Of a stretch of DNA of 64,000 nucleotides, positions 52,035-63,413 are shown piece by piece. The position numbers and the translations under genes are program-made. Every line of letters starts with the position of its first letter. The first letter of the stretch is position 1. The notes below the pieces were generated by a model. That model was not told the DNA's origin. It made no database searches and saw nothing but the letters and a program-made list of their open reading frames with translations. Source of the DNA: Ceratodon purpureus (Eukaryota > Streptophyta > Bryopsida > Pseudoditrichales > Ditrichaceae); NCBI GenBank assembly GCA_014871385.1, contig CM026428.1:356653-420652 (forward strand), read 5' to 3'.

Positions 52035-52382
52035 CGAAGGGAAGGGAAGGGAAGGGAAGGGAAGGAAGGGAAGGGAAGGGAAGGGAAGGGAAGGGAAGGA
52101 AGGGAAGGGAAGGGAAGGGAAGGGAAGGGAAGGGAAGGGAAGGGAAGGGAAGGGAAGGGAAGGGAAGGGAAGGGAAGGAAGGGAAGGGAAGGGAAGGGAA
52201 GGGAAGGGAAGGGAAGGGAAGGGAAGGGAAGGGAAGGGAAGGGAAGGGAAGGGAAGGGAAGGGAAGGGAAGGGAAGGGAAGGGAAGGGAAGGGAAGGGAA
52301 GGGAAGGGAAGGGAAGGAAGGGAAGGGAAGGGAAGGGAAGGGAAGGGAAGGGAAGGGAAGGGAAGGGAAGGGAAGGGAAGGG
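52035..52382. repeat. (GGGAA)n pentanucleotide array, about 350 bp
   Basis: About 70 GGGAA units with a few GGAA length variants cover this stretch. One strand is pure purine, so it can form triplex (H-DNA) structure. It lies about 370-710 bases upstream of the INTS2 start codon. The long open frames on both strands are by-products of the stop-free unit. Confidence 0.98.
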
Positions 52383-52840
52383 CCCATTCAACTCCTCTTC
52401 CCCCTCAACCTCCACATACGGATGAAATGGGCCAACGACATCACCAAGTGAGATAGTGGTTTCTCCGGCAACTTCCATATCTCAACACGTCCTTCTTGGA
52501 ACTTGATTCAAGAAGAGAACGAACAAAGAGGATGAGACCTTCTACTGCCACTACTTAAATATCGAGGAGGTAGGTGCTCGGTGCCCTTGAATAGTGGGAT
52601 ATATAAGAATGTATAAATATTATCCCACTCAATGGCGTGAATAGGTTTGTTATCACTGTTTTGACTAATTTGTAAATAAAATACCCTAAACCATCAATTC
52701 GGGGTGAACTAGAAGCTATTTCAAAAGATAAAAGATAAAAAATTAAAAGATAGAAAAATAAAAAAATAAATGAAAAAATAAATAAATAAATAAAAAAGAT
52801 AAATGATAACAAAAAATAAGAAATTAAAACAGATAAAAGA

Positions 52841-52874
<34 letters not shown>

Positions 52875-54750
52875 AAGAGTGAAAAAATAGAACAAAATAT
52901 AAAATTAGAGTTAAAAAGTTACAAGTTAAAAACAGAAAGGATAAATGATGGAAATAAACCAAAAAAAAAAAGAATAAATGATTAAAAATATTGAAATTAA
53001 AAAAGATAAAAGATAAAAATATATATATAAAAAATGAGGAAAAAATAGAAAAAAGTGTAAAATAAAATAAAAAATAAAAAAGATACAAGATAAAAACAAT
53101 AAGAAGATAAAAGGTATAAAAAATAAAAATAAATAAAAAACGATTTAAGTTTAAAAGAACAAATGATAAAAAGAGTCAAATGATAAAAGGTAAAAAAAAT
53201 TAAAACAAAAATATAAATAAAAGATAATAATATCAGAATTAAATTCAAAAAATGTAACTTAAAGAGGATGCGTTAATACGAAGGGAAAATAGGATTCAAA
53301 AATAAAAATTAGAAGGGAATAATTTTAAAATGAAAATTAAAAAATATATATATATGTATATAAGAAAAAATTGAACACCAAAAAAAAGAAGATTAAATGG
53401 CGATTAACATCAACGCTGTAACACATTTACTGGAGATAAGAAAAAGGTAGATAGAATTGGAATTGAAAAGATGGGTAGAATTGAAGAATGCCGAAAGAGA
53501 AGTTAATTCAAATAATTAAAAATTAATAATAAAAAATGACATGATGAGATCGGTAAAAATGTAGTAATGTGAAGAAAATCACATAGGATTCAAAATTTAG
53601 TTTATCGGTCATATTAACTTTAAATAAAGGGACAGAGGAGCTAGATTGAAAATTATCAGAAAGAGTGAATTTCAGTCACGGTTATAGGGTCATAAATATT
53701 ACCAAAAATAGTAATATTTTTAGAATATTCTAAAAATATTCTCAAAATATTTAAATATGCTAATAATAGTTTTTTTTATAGTAAAAAATACTGTTTTTAG
53801 ATTTAGACCTTCATTTTTTGCTCTCTGCTCTCCAAATCTCCGCTCGTGGCTCGCCGCTCGCCGCACGCATACAAGCTACCCCCCAAGTACACATTCTTAT
53901 TTAGAAAAGACCTAGGAGTTAGAAAATGCAGCCAACACAAGGCTAGGGAGACCCATTGCTTCATTTGGTTCGGTACTCCTACCTCTCCTCTAAAATTTGC
54001 AATCCACAATATTGTTTAGTTGGATAAGCCATGTCTCGGGTGTACTTCTCTATGGGCATGCAATCTTAATCACATTCATGTCCGTGCTAAATTTGAGTTT
54101 CATTAATCTCTGAAGTTATTTTTTGCACATACCAATAAGAACATGTACATCGTTCTAGCACATTATCCTGATTTGAAGACAAAATTTCTTTATCCCTCAA
54201 CATGCACAATATTGACGGAAATGAACATATTATATTAAATGTTTCTATATTACTACTCAAAGCCTCTATAATCTCGAAGCAGCTATCATTTCATGCAACA
54301 TTGACGAATTTGTTATATAAAACATTTGTATTCCAGTACATATACAACATGAAAAAGAGAAGCATTGTAACTAAATTTTGTCCTTATTAACTATGCCCAG
54401 CAATGACAACTACTAAAGAGTGACTTTGAAACTTCTCTCAGCGTTAGATTTGGTTCAAATCCCTACTACTATCTATGAACTACACCTTCACCATCCTCTA
54501 CATCCTTTAGGTCCGTCAAGTGGCCCTTACCTTCTCCTCTTCATCCATACAAAACACCACTGCCCCATCAACCTCAACATTATCATGCCATTGTCTAGTA
54601 CCAAAAGTTCACAACTTGTGGATGATGTGAATGGTACACATGATATGCAATATACTATGCATGGATTTTGATAGAACACTAAAAGTACAGGGTACTTCCC
54701 ATTTAAATTCTAAAATCCTCAAACAATTTTACTTCGAATTAATTTTCTTT
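52383..54750. other. AT-rich low-complexity intergenic region
   Basis: From about 52720 to 53400 the plus strand is dominated by A with AAAATAAA-type repeats and short TATATA runs (52843-52873 and 53345-53360). No coding region, RNA gene or element terminus was identified. Confidence 0.6.
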
Positions 54751-54950
54751 CCAATTTCTAGATAATAGCGAGATAGGCCCACTCACATCACAGCTTCTTA
54801 TCTGCTCAGAGGCTCAGAGGCAAGTGACCAGTGACCAGTGACCAGTGCCCACTGAGAGAGAAATTCAAAAGAGTGGTCACCGGAAACGGGTCGGTCCGGT
54901 TGGAACTTGGATGGGGATTTCGTCGATCAAGCAAAGCTGCATTTCATTTC

Positions 54951-54990
54951 GGGTGGGGTGGGGTGGGGTGGGGTCGGGACGGGACGGGAC
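54951..54990. repeat. (GGGGT)n followed by (GGGAC)n, G-quadruplex-prone
   Basis: About five GGGGT units are followed by three GGGAC units. The regularly spaced G runs could fold into a G-quadruplex. It lies about 460-500 bases upstream of the CYP38 start codon. Confidence 0.9.
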
Positions 54991-55164
54991 TGGGCTCTAC
55001 GTGAGGAGTGTGGACTGATTGAGATCTCGCTGCAGGCACCCCTCCCTCGCAAGTCGGGTGACAATCATTTATTCCTACGCATCATCTCGCAGCCTCAATT
55101 CCTCTAAGTTACCTGGGCGTGTTCCTGAGCTAAGTTAGCTGGCCTGGCAGCCTTTGACAGCCCC

Positions 55165-55204
55165 ACTCGACTCGACTCGACTCGACTCGACTCGACTCGA
55201 CTCG
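55165..55204. repeat. (CTCGA)n pentanucleotide repeat, about eight copies
   Basis: Perfect CTCGA units lie in the 5' flank of the CYP38 gene. Each unit boundary contains TCGA, so the array is rich in CpG. Confidence 0.95.
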
Positions 55205-55448
55205 TCTCCAATCCCAGAATATCTTATGGGGTAGCCTCCTCTTCTCGCGACATAAGTCACAAGCTCAGCCAACTACACCACATTCGCCAAGCTAGCTCCA
55301 CTCGCCAACTTCTTTTTCTTCTTCTTCTTTTGTTTGTCACCAGTGGATTCCTTTTGGACAAATCGCTCAGTCTGGGGTTGTCGTCTTCGTCGTCGGCTCT
55401 GAGGATTGCAGAAAGGGTTGTGTTTGGGCGCTAGCGTCGTCACTGAAG

Positions 55449-58373
55449 ATGGTGGTTGCTACAGTTCTGCAAGCGGCCCAGGCGTCGTCGTTGAGGGCCG
55501 CTTCCACGAGGAGGTTTGGGTTCCGCAAGGACGGAGTGTTGGGAGGGCAATGTGGGCAGAGAAGCGTCGTTGTGTCGCAGAGTGTGTTTGCTGCTCGCCG
55601 GCTATGCGGAATTCGAGCTTCCTCGGACATGGATGTCAAGGTGTGTCACAATCTGCATGAGAATCATTCTCACACCCTGCTTCGGTAGCGCAGTGTGGTT
55701 TACTCGTTTTTGGGACAATTACGTTCTAGTCATGTGAGCTCTGCACCTCATGCAATTCTTGACCCTTGATAATGCGGATGCCGGGTTGCGTTTGGATTTA
55801 TTCCTTCGTTGTAGGTACTTGTGTCGCTATTTTATGTCTGTCTCCTGTTTTGGAGGGCTGAAAATGGAATTTTTGCTCCATAGCCATGAGCTTTTTTTTA
55901 GTCGCGTAGCAGGAGCGGACGGGAGAAATGTGGATAAGTTTGAAGATTCTTAAATGGTGGAAGGGAACAGGGGCATCCCATCTTAACGAGCTGTAACTTG
56001 GTGGTGCATAATTTCGGGTCATTCTGTAGATTAAGTGAAGGTCGAATCCTCTTAAACAGCCATTTCTAGGGGCTCAGTTATTCTTCGTTGAAGGTTTAAT
56101 CAGCGCCTTGTTATACTATGAACATTACAGTATTATCAATTGATATCCCTTATGGGACTAGGAGAACTTCGTAGTGAAAGTGCTTACACCTTTCCATTTT
56201 TCAGGGTGATGAATCCACACCAAATGCTTTCACGAAAGCTCTCCAGAACTGCGCTGCGTGCGTGGCAGTTACAGCAGCGCTGCTGATGCCTTTGACATCA
56301 ACATCTGCGGCAGTCGCCTTCGAAAGAAATCCAGCTATCTCTGAATTAAGTGTGTTGATATCAGGTCCACCCATCAAGGACGCCAATGCACTGCTTCGTT
56401 ACGCCCTCCCCATTAACAACAAAGCTATCAAGGAGGTCCAGAAATCTCTTGAAGAAATTACCGACGAGATGAAAGTCCCCGGAGAGAAGGCACTTGGGTC
56501 AGTAGAACGGGTACTGTTGCTTTGCATTTCTTCAACCCTCTGTCTCTGTTTACGTTTCGTTGGCCCGTGACTGTCGAATTATAGTGTTTGCATACTGACC
56601 GAAAAACAGCTGTGAGGGATGTTGCAGAGTGTACGACAGGCAGCGCGGGTGTTTAATCAGAACAAGGCCCAAATCCTTGCAGACATAGTCGACACAAAAA
56701 AGCAGGAAGCTGAGCTGCTTATTAACACTCTGAACGAGGGACTCCAAGATTACCAAAAGCAGTTGGAGGCGAAGGATCGATCAATAGTTTTCCCAAAACA
56801 GAAGGAGCTTCTTCGTGTGGTGGGCGAGTAAGTGTTGTCCCTGCCTATCTCATTGTTCTGCAAACTTTAATATCAAGCTTTGTACTGGTGAAGCAGGCCA
56901 ACACATCATTATTTCTCTGTGTCACTGGCTCTCTTACCACTTTCCCAGTTTAACCTACCCCTGCCGTCCACTTTGTCGTTGTTAAACAGTATATGGCTGG
57001 TTATCTGCTGCCTAGCCTTCTATCTTTGGCTCATTTGCCGAATTCCTCCTTCTTATGGGCGGTGAAGGATTGTTTTCTTGTCAAATTGCCATCAAATTTA
57101 TGAATCTTTTTTTGTCGGAGGCTATTTCAAGGTGCTTTTTGCCTGATACACACTGTACTCGTGAAGCTTCCTCATTGTTGTCGGCTTCAGGCCCATTCGT
57201 AAGTGTGCGTTCACAGATGATTTTACTATTGCAGTAATTGGTACACGTGTGTGCAGTATTGAAGAGACGATGGTAGCAAAGTTTCCATATGAAGTACCTG
57301 AGGAGTTTGCCAACAGGCCACTTTTGAAAGGACGCGCAACCCTCGAGATGATAGTCAACGTGAAAGACAACCCCAACGTGAAAGATGCTGTTCTCCAGAT
57401 TGTGCTTGATGGATACAATGCCCCAGTTACTGCTGGCAACTTTCTTGATCTTGTTGAGCGCAAATTCTACGATGGCATGGAAATTCAACGATGTGGGTGA
57501 TTTATACCTAGTAATGCTCGTTTTCCTGTTTCTTTCTGAAATTTATTGTGATATTATGTGCGATCAAGATCTTCAAGAGATATCTTGCGTGCCTCAGTAT
57601 TAATGATCAGCTGCTCTGCTCTCTTACAGCGGATGGGTTTGTGGTACAAACTGGGGACCCCGAGGGACCGTCCGAAGGCTTTGTAGATCCTGGAACAGGC
57701 CAAATCCGGACTGTTCCATTGGAAATCATGGTGGACGGTGAGAAGGAGCCCATCTATGGTGCTACTCTTGAGGTAATCCCCCAACTATGTGTTCTCCTCT
57801 GGGCTTGGAGAATCTTTTCGGTATACATCGAGATGATAATAACTGTTTACGGTATGTAGCGAGAGCTCATTGGTTTGCTGTTATGTTTGGTTCGTCGTAT
57901 GGCAGGAGCTTGGCAAGTACAAGTCGACAACAACATTGCCTTTTAATGCATTCGGCACCATGGCAATGGCGCGGGAGGTATGGAATTCCCTCGTCGTTGC
58001 GTTCAGAGAGCCCTGTCTTCGTAATCTAGTTTACTCAGGAGATTGTCCGTGATCCACTGAAGTAAGAATGATTGAACTGACAGCATATAGAAGTTTAATG
58101 TGCATACAGAAATTGAGCGACGTGGTTTCCTTCCTATTGCAGGAATTTGACAACGACTCGGGATCGAGCCAAGTGTTTTGGCTGCTGAAGGAGAGTGAGT
58201 TGACGCCAAGCAGTGCGAATATCCTCGATGGCCGCTACACAGTGTTTGGTTATGTGACCCAGAACGAAGATCTCCTCGCTGATCTTAAAGTTGGTGACGT
58301 GATTGAAAGCATACGTGTGGTTAATGGTTTGGATAACTTGGTAAACCCAAGTTACAAAATAGGTGCAGCCTGA
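55449..58373 (+). CDS. CYP38: Chloroplast thylakoid-lumen cyclophilin CYP38 (TLP40)
   Basis: Seven exons join in phase: 55449-55640, 56205-56510, 56628-56827, 57257-57492, 57630-57772, 57906-57977 and 58143-58373, giving 459 residues. Residues 1-64 form a basic, Ser/Ala-rich chloroplast transit peptide. Residues 80-102 are a hydrophobic lumen-targeting segment ending in an Ala-rich cleavage site. The helical N-terminal domain begins with [20 protein letters not shown], nearly identical to the plant family. The cyclophilin domain runs from about residue 250, with [22 protein letters not shown] and [21 protein letters not shown]38 is needed for photosystem II assembly and repair in the thylakoid lumen; its isomerase activity is weak or absent in known members. 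It is convergent with the J-domain gene downstream. Confidence 0.97.
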
Positions 58374-58843
58374 AAGCTTCTGTAATAGTAACCCATTTTT
58401 GTTAATGATATAGAGGAATCATTCTGTCGAAGATTATCCTTCTTACTCCTATTTATATGACACATTCACAACTGTGTCAAGAGTACGGTAGTCACTGTTC
58501 CAAGAGTCCAGAATTTAAAAATTTCTTCTGAGAATAGAACATATCCAACTTATAATATAAAGCAGTGTCTAACCTAGTTTTTCCTGTCACGCTTTTAACC
58601 CAGAAACAGAATATGAGTAAAAACCACAATTTTCTTCGAACAGCCACATCAACCGAAACTGCCGAATCAATTTCCTGTTGAACAGACAGCTGACAACAAC
58701 CAGAATTGCTGGGTGAGAGACCAAAAGATTCTTTTTCTTCGTCAAATTTTCAATGAATGTGGCACCACATTTGCAGTGCTCCAAAGGAAATTACTTTCAA
58801 AGAAACTTGCAATTGCAAGTTTTAATCTAAATTTCTTTGCTGG

Positions 58844-59553
58844 TTACAGAAGTCCCCGCAAAGTACGATATGCCTCGCCAACGCGCTTGAATTTTGCCTC
58901 CGCCACAAGCTATACAAATTGAAAAGTCCAATCAGCATCGCCGAGATATAATGAACAAATCTAATAAGAAAAACTAAAATACTACCCATGATGGTCATCA
59001 AAATCTTGTGAAGATTAATTCAACAATACCTTCTGATCACCATCATGTCGATCCGGATGCCATGTGAGCGCACACTGACGAAACCTGCGCCAAACAACAA
59101 ACCAGTATTTTAGGTTACGACAAACTCGGTTGACGATGCAAAATTCATATCATGCTTAGTAGCAGCAATCAAAGAGACATAAAAGGCCTGTAAAACTCAC
59201 GCAAGTTTGAGTTCTTCTAATGTCAAAGGACCTGCAGATGACAAACCAAGCACTAATCTGTCAGCTGGCGAACCAATATTATTATTGTCGTTACTGTTGT
59301 TCCGAGCCCTTGCTTGATAAGGCGTTTCCCATCTTGGGTTGGCTCCGTAGTCCCAGTCTGCCCCGCCACCAAAGCCTCTCCATGTGTTGCTCCAAAAATG
59401 CCGACTGTATCTTGCACTCTCGGATTCACCATGCCCTCTGTCCTCGGTGTCCCCTGTTGCCCCATAAGTGGGGTCCTCGGTATCAGCTGAATTCTCACTT
59501 CTTGTGTAGGATTGATTCTTCGATTGGTATTCATATCTTCCTGTCGTCGCCAT
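58844..59553 (-). CDS. Small protein with C-terminal J-domain (DnaJ-like)
   Basis: Three exons join in phase: 59553-59201, 59084-59030 and 58909-58844, giving 157 residues. The first 95 residues are Gly/Ser/Asn/Arg-rich and probably disordered. The J-domain fills the C terminus, from LGLSSAGPLTLEELKLA, through the HPD catalytic motif (residues 127-129, in ALTWHPDRHDGD), to KFKRVGEAYRTL. The HPD motif stimulates the ATPase of Hsp70. J-domains at the extreme C terminus are a known minority arrangement in plants. No transit peptide or membrane segment is evident, so a cytosolic or nuclear site is likely. The gene is tail-to-tail with CYP38, about 470 bases apart. Confidence 0.88.
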
Positions 59554-60857
59554 TGCACCCCATAACTATATCAAATCGACTGAACAAAGCGAAATGCACT
59601 CCACGGAAGAATTTGAGTTGAGTGGAAAATCCTTGCCTCGGTACTTCTTCTCGAATGCTCGCCATTCACTCTCAAATCGACGTGAATACCCGGAAGCCGT
59701 GGGAGTTTGAGGTTTCTGAGTGGATTCAACCTTTTGTCTCCTCCGTTCTTGACCCTGACAGAAAAGAACATCCTCTTCAGATCATGAGCACAAAGCACTT
59801 TCCTGTTGTAAGTGACAAGTTCTGAAAAGAATGTCCTGCGAGTACAGGAGAAATGATTCAACTGGAACCGCACCTCCCTGTACTCGTCGGCATGCATCTC
59901 TACAGACCGCCATTGGAGCAAAGCACGTTTACCAGCTGCACGCTTCTGCCGCTTCACGTATTTTCGATGCCGCTATACACAGATTGTCCACATTCAGGGT
60001 CTGTATTATTCTATTTTTTAAAAGGAAAAAAAGATGAAGGTAAATCACAAAGCACGAAAATCATTCAAGCAACTAGGTCATAATTCATACAACTGAAACC
60101 ATTTACAACATTAGATGGTAATACCTTGCGACAGGCATCATCATCCATGTAGCCATACACCATCTGCACAAAACCCACCCATCTGTAGCCCCTTCAGGCA
60201 AAGGCCGACTCCATGACAACTCTCTCCACCTTTTTCAAAAACCAAAACACACCAAAAAGACAGAATGCCATCCCAGACACAGAAAACCTAAAGAGATATT
60301 CCACCTAAATTCCGCTTAAATCCTGGTAAAAGACAGAGAGCTTTCACAATCAAGATAGAATACTGTACGCAAGAGAGAGAGAGAGGGAGGAAAAAAGCTT
60401 AACAGATTTCCACTTGTTGTCCCATTTCTCGTTGCAAGAGGGCGAGGCGTGGATGGACGCAACACGGACACCAAAAGACGCAAGGAATGCAGTGCAAGCG
60501 GCGCCCCATCCGCCGTGCCTGGCCACCACTGCAAACCATGCCATAATGATAATAATAATAAAAAGAGCCCCTGCCCCCGACGAGATTCCTTCACCACCAA
60601 GCCTTCATCATGATCGTCCGTCCCGCAGTAGCCACTGAGAAGAAACCAAAAGGGAAACCTCAAAGGAAAAGAAGAAGAGGGAGCATGACCAGCGTGACAC
60701 AACGGAACCCATGTTGAAACACAGAGTGTCACTGTGTGAGCTCACAGAGCTAGTGGGGAGGGGGATTCCTTCCTGTCTAACTTAACGGAGGGAATCTGCC
60801 ACTGCGTAGCTACTAGCGAGCGCTCAATCTGAGATGAAGCTCAAGGTGGTCACGGTC
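59554..60857. other. 5' flank of the J-domain gene
   Basis: The segment directly upstream of 59553 is the likely promoter and leader of the J-domain gene. Open frames at 59571-59957 and 60316-60732 lack recognisable domains and are not called. An ATA run lies at 60546-60560. Confidence 0.35.
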
Positions 60858-60902
60858 GCCGCAGCAGCAGCAGCAGCGGCAGCAGCGGCAGCAGCGGCAG
60901 CA
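60858..60902. repeat. (CAG)n/(CGG)n mixed trinucleotide repeat
   Basis: GCAGCAGCAG repeats with interspersed CGG units cover about 45 bases. No coding frame around it is supported. Confidence 0.9.
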
Positions 60903-61038
60903 ACCCAGATAGATTCCCAGGGAGGGAAATGGAATGGGATTGGGAAAACTTGAGGCGTGAGGTGCAGTTGCAGTTGGCAGTGGTGTTCATGCAGCTAAGC
61001 TAGGCTAGCAGGTGACAGAAACAAACAAATAAACAAAC

Positions 61039-61097
<59 letters not shown>
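61039..61097. repeat. (TAA)n trinucleotide repeat
   Basis: About 19 near-perfect TAA units. The minus-strand poly-Ile open frame is a by-product. Confidence 0.95.
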
Positions 61098-61470
61098 TAT
61101 ATCCAATCTAATTCGTCCAAAATATATGGATTAAACCGGATTTCCGGGTATATAAAGCGGGGACAGACCCTCACCATTTGAAACCCTATTCCTGTGAGCT
61201 CTCTCCACCTCTCTCGGAGCTCTCAACCAACGAGAATAGTACTTCTAGATATTTTCACTCCAAAGTTAGGAAGGGGGAGGTAACCTCGGGACTGAGAGGG
61301 GAATACCGGTTTAAGTTACATACATGTTGAACTTGGGTGAAGATGAATGAATGTGTGAAGGTAGGTACTAGGTAGGTAGGTAAATTAGGTGTGTATGCCA
61401 GGGTGGTAAAGCAGAGCAAGGAAAGCAGTGCAGTGCAGTGCAATGCAGAGGGTGAGCCTAGAGTGTGGAA

Positions 61471-61575
61471 GTGAGTGAGTGAGTGAGTGTGGGAGTGTGG
61501 GAGTGAGTGAGTGTGGGGGAGTAAGTGGGGGAGGGAGTGAGTGAGTGTGGGGGAGTGAGTGAGTGGGGGAGTGAA
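61471..61575. repeat. (GTGA)n / GTGGGGGA repeat tract
   Basis: GTGAGTGA repeats alternate with GTGTGGGAGT variants over about 100 bases. The minus-strand Thr/His/Ser/Leu/Pro-rich open frames are by-products. Confidence 0.85.
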
Positions 61576-63235
61576 AACACGCTTGACATAGTGGCACAAC
61601 TTTTTATCTCAGTGTTGAGATCTCTAATACCTCATAAGGCTTTAATTTTTCATATGAAAGGCTCTACTAGATCCCAAAGCATGTGCGTGGGTGCCCAAAT
61701 TAGGCCATAGCCCATAGCAGCCCACGCTCTGCTTCATTTTATACACATTGATGCACATGTGGAGCAGCTCCAGGGCTGCTAAGCCCAATTGCCTATGATG
61801 CTTGGCTTCCAAGGCGGGCCTCTTCCCTTGCCTTTTGTCCTTAATTTCATACGATGTCACTGCCACTGTGGTGGCTTTTGCATCTAACCAATTTCCTCAT
61901 TTATTAGGGTTGTGAATCTGAAAATGACACACATCATTAGCCTGATCAACACTCTGTCCATTCTGGGTATGGTGACACATCATTCTAGATTTTTATGTTT
62001 ACATATGATGTTATGGTATCTCAGTGCGTTTATCAGATTATTCAATTAAATTCAACTATTTTTTCTTTAAAAAAATTAATATCAATAGAATACAACACTA
62101 CGAAGAAGCGCTTGTCCACACTTCAAGGCTGCACAGTGGAATAATCTAGAGTCAAATCTGTTTTGCAGGTCAAAAGCAGTTTAATTGGGCATGTGATTGG
62201 ACGGAGAGAGAGTTCCGAGAGGTGAAGAGAAGTCGTACGATTAGGTTTTGAAATGACAAAATGCTATTTCCAACTTATGTAGAAGGACCTCCCGTTTGGT
62301 ATAAACAACTAAGTTTCAAAATGCAATTTTGATTACCAAAGGGCAAGCAAAGGCTTCATATTAGACTATTTGATGAATCAATAATGCATGCACTACTAAA
62401 ATCCTTAAAGGCCGTCGGATCTTTCAATCAAGACATAACATTGCTTTTAAATGCCATATCATTAGACGGAAGTGGCATATGGAAATTTCAGCCTATAATT
62501 TTGTAGTAAACTTGTTGTAGATGGTGTGGAACATATACAGACTCTTGATGCTTCATAATTTGAAGATCATTCTATTTTTAATATGTGAAAAGAAATTTTA
62601 AAATCTAGTTGTAATAATTTGAAGTTGAATTTATTATTCTAAACATTTTTGCAATAAAGAAGATTTTGACTCTATAGTTTTTTGGAATCATCTTGTATTC
62701 ATACATGTATAAAAAAAATTATATAAATAAATTTACAACCAAAATGGCCTTATCATGTAAAAATAACTCAAATCTTCAAAGCAAAAGAAGTCCAAAACAA
62801 GACACCTTTATAATGATACACTTGCCATATCTTGTCAATGTCTTAGATTATGCTCATGCAAAAATTAGACTTGAATTGGAATCAAATCCAAAAAATTTCA
62901 TTGCATTTTGACAATTGATGAAGAAAAAATGGCTCTTCAAAGTCTATATTTGGAATTTGAGCTAGGCCACAATTAAGGATTAAAATATTCCATAAAAAGA
63001 AAAGACCTCTATTGGATGGCACACTAAACTATTAACTTCTAAAATGTCGATCAAACATAAGTTACATAACTATCTACAGTATACATGATGAAGAATCAAA
63101 CATTTAACAAATTTTCATAAGAAGGATAATAAAAATAAAACAATAGAAAATAAACTCAAACATATTTTTAATGGAACACCAAGGAAATAAATCTATAGAC
63201 TTAATTGAATGTGGAACAATACTTTTGCCAATTTC
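61576..63235. other. AT-rich intergenic region
   Basis: No coding region, RNA gene or element terminus is supported in this stretch. Confidence 0.4.
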
Positions 63236-63251
63236 AAAAACTACTCTTGAT

Positions 63252-63361
63252 GGCCGGCCTGCGGACTGGGTCTCCCGGCCTGGTTTGTTGTGCGTGCTTT
63301 TGTTCTCGTGGTTTGTTCTCATTGGTAATAAAAGTACCATTTGTCCCAAAAAAAAAAAAAA
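63252..63361 (+). mobile_element. 5'-truncated LINE-like retroposon with poly(A) tail
   Basis: An insert of about 105 bases, much richer in GC than its surroundings, ends in TAATAAAAG and then a run of 14 A residues. It is flanked by a perfect 16-bp duplication, AAAAACTACTCTTGAT, at 63236-63251 and 63357-63372 (the right copy overlaps the A run). A poly(A) tail plus a long target duplication is the mark of target-primed reverse transcription. The 3' end resembles plant L1 3' UTRs, but a processed transcript or SINE is also possible. Confidence 0.82.
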
Positions 63362-63413
63362 CTACTCTTGATTACTAGATTACAACTTCAACGGATTTTT
63401 TTATTTTTGCATA

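Noticed and set aside
51968-52478. Open frames with repeated Gly-Lys-Glu-Arg or Pro-Phe-Ser-Leu units over the GGGAA array
   Set aside because: They are by-products of a stop-free microsatellite.
59571-59957. 128-codon minus-strand frame upstream of the J-domain gene
   Set aside because: It has no recognisable domain and overlaps the likely promoter or leader of the J-domain gene.
60316-60732. 138-codon minus-strand frame
   Set aside because: Composition is low-complexity, there is no domain and it overlaps repeats.
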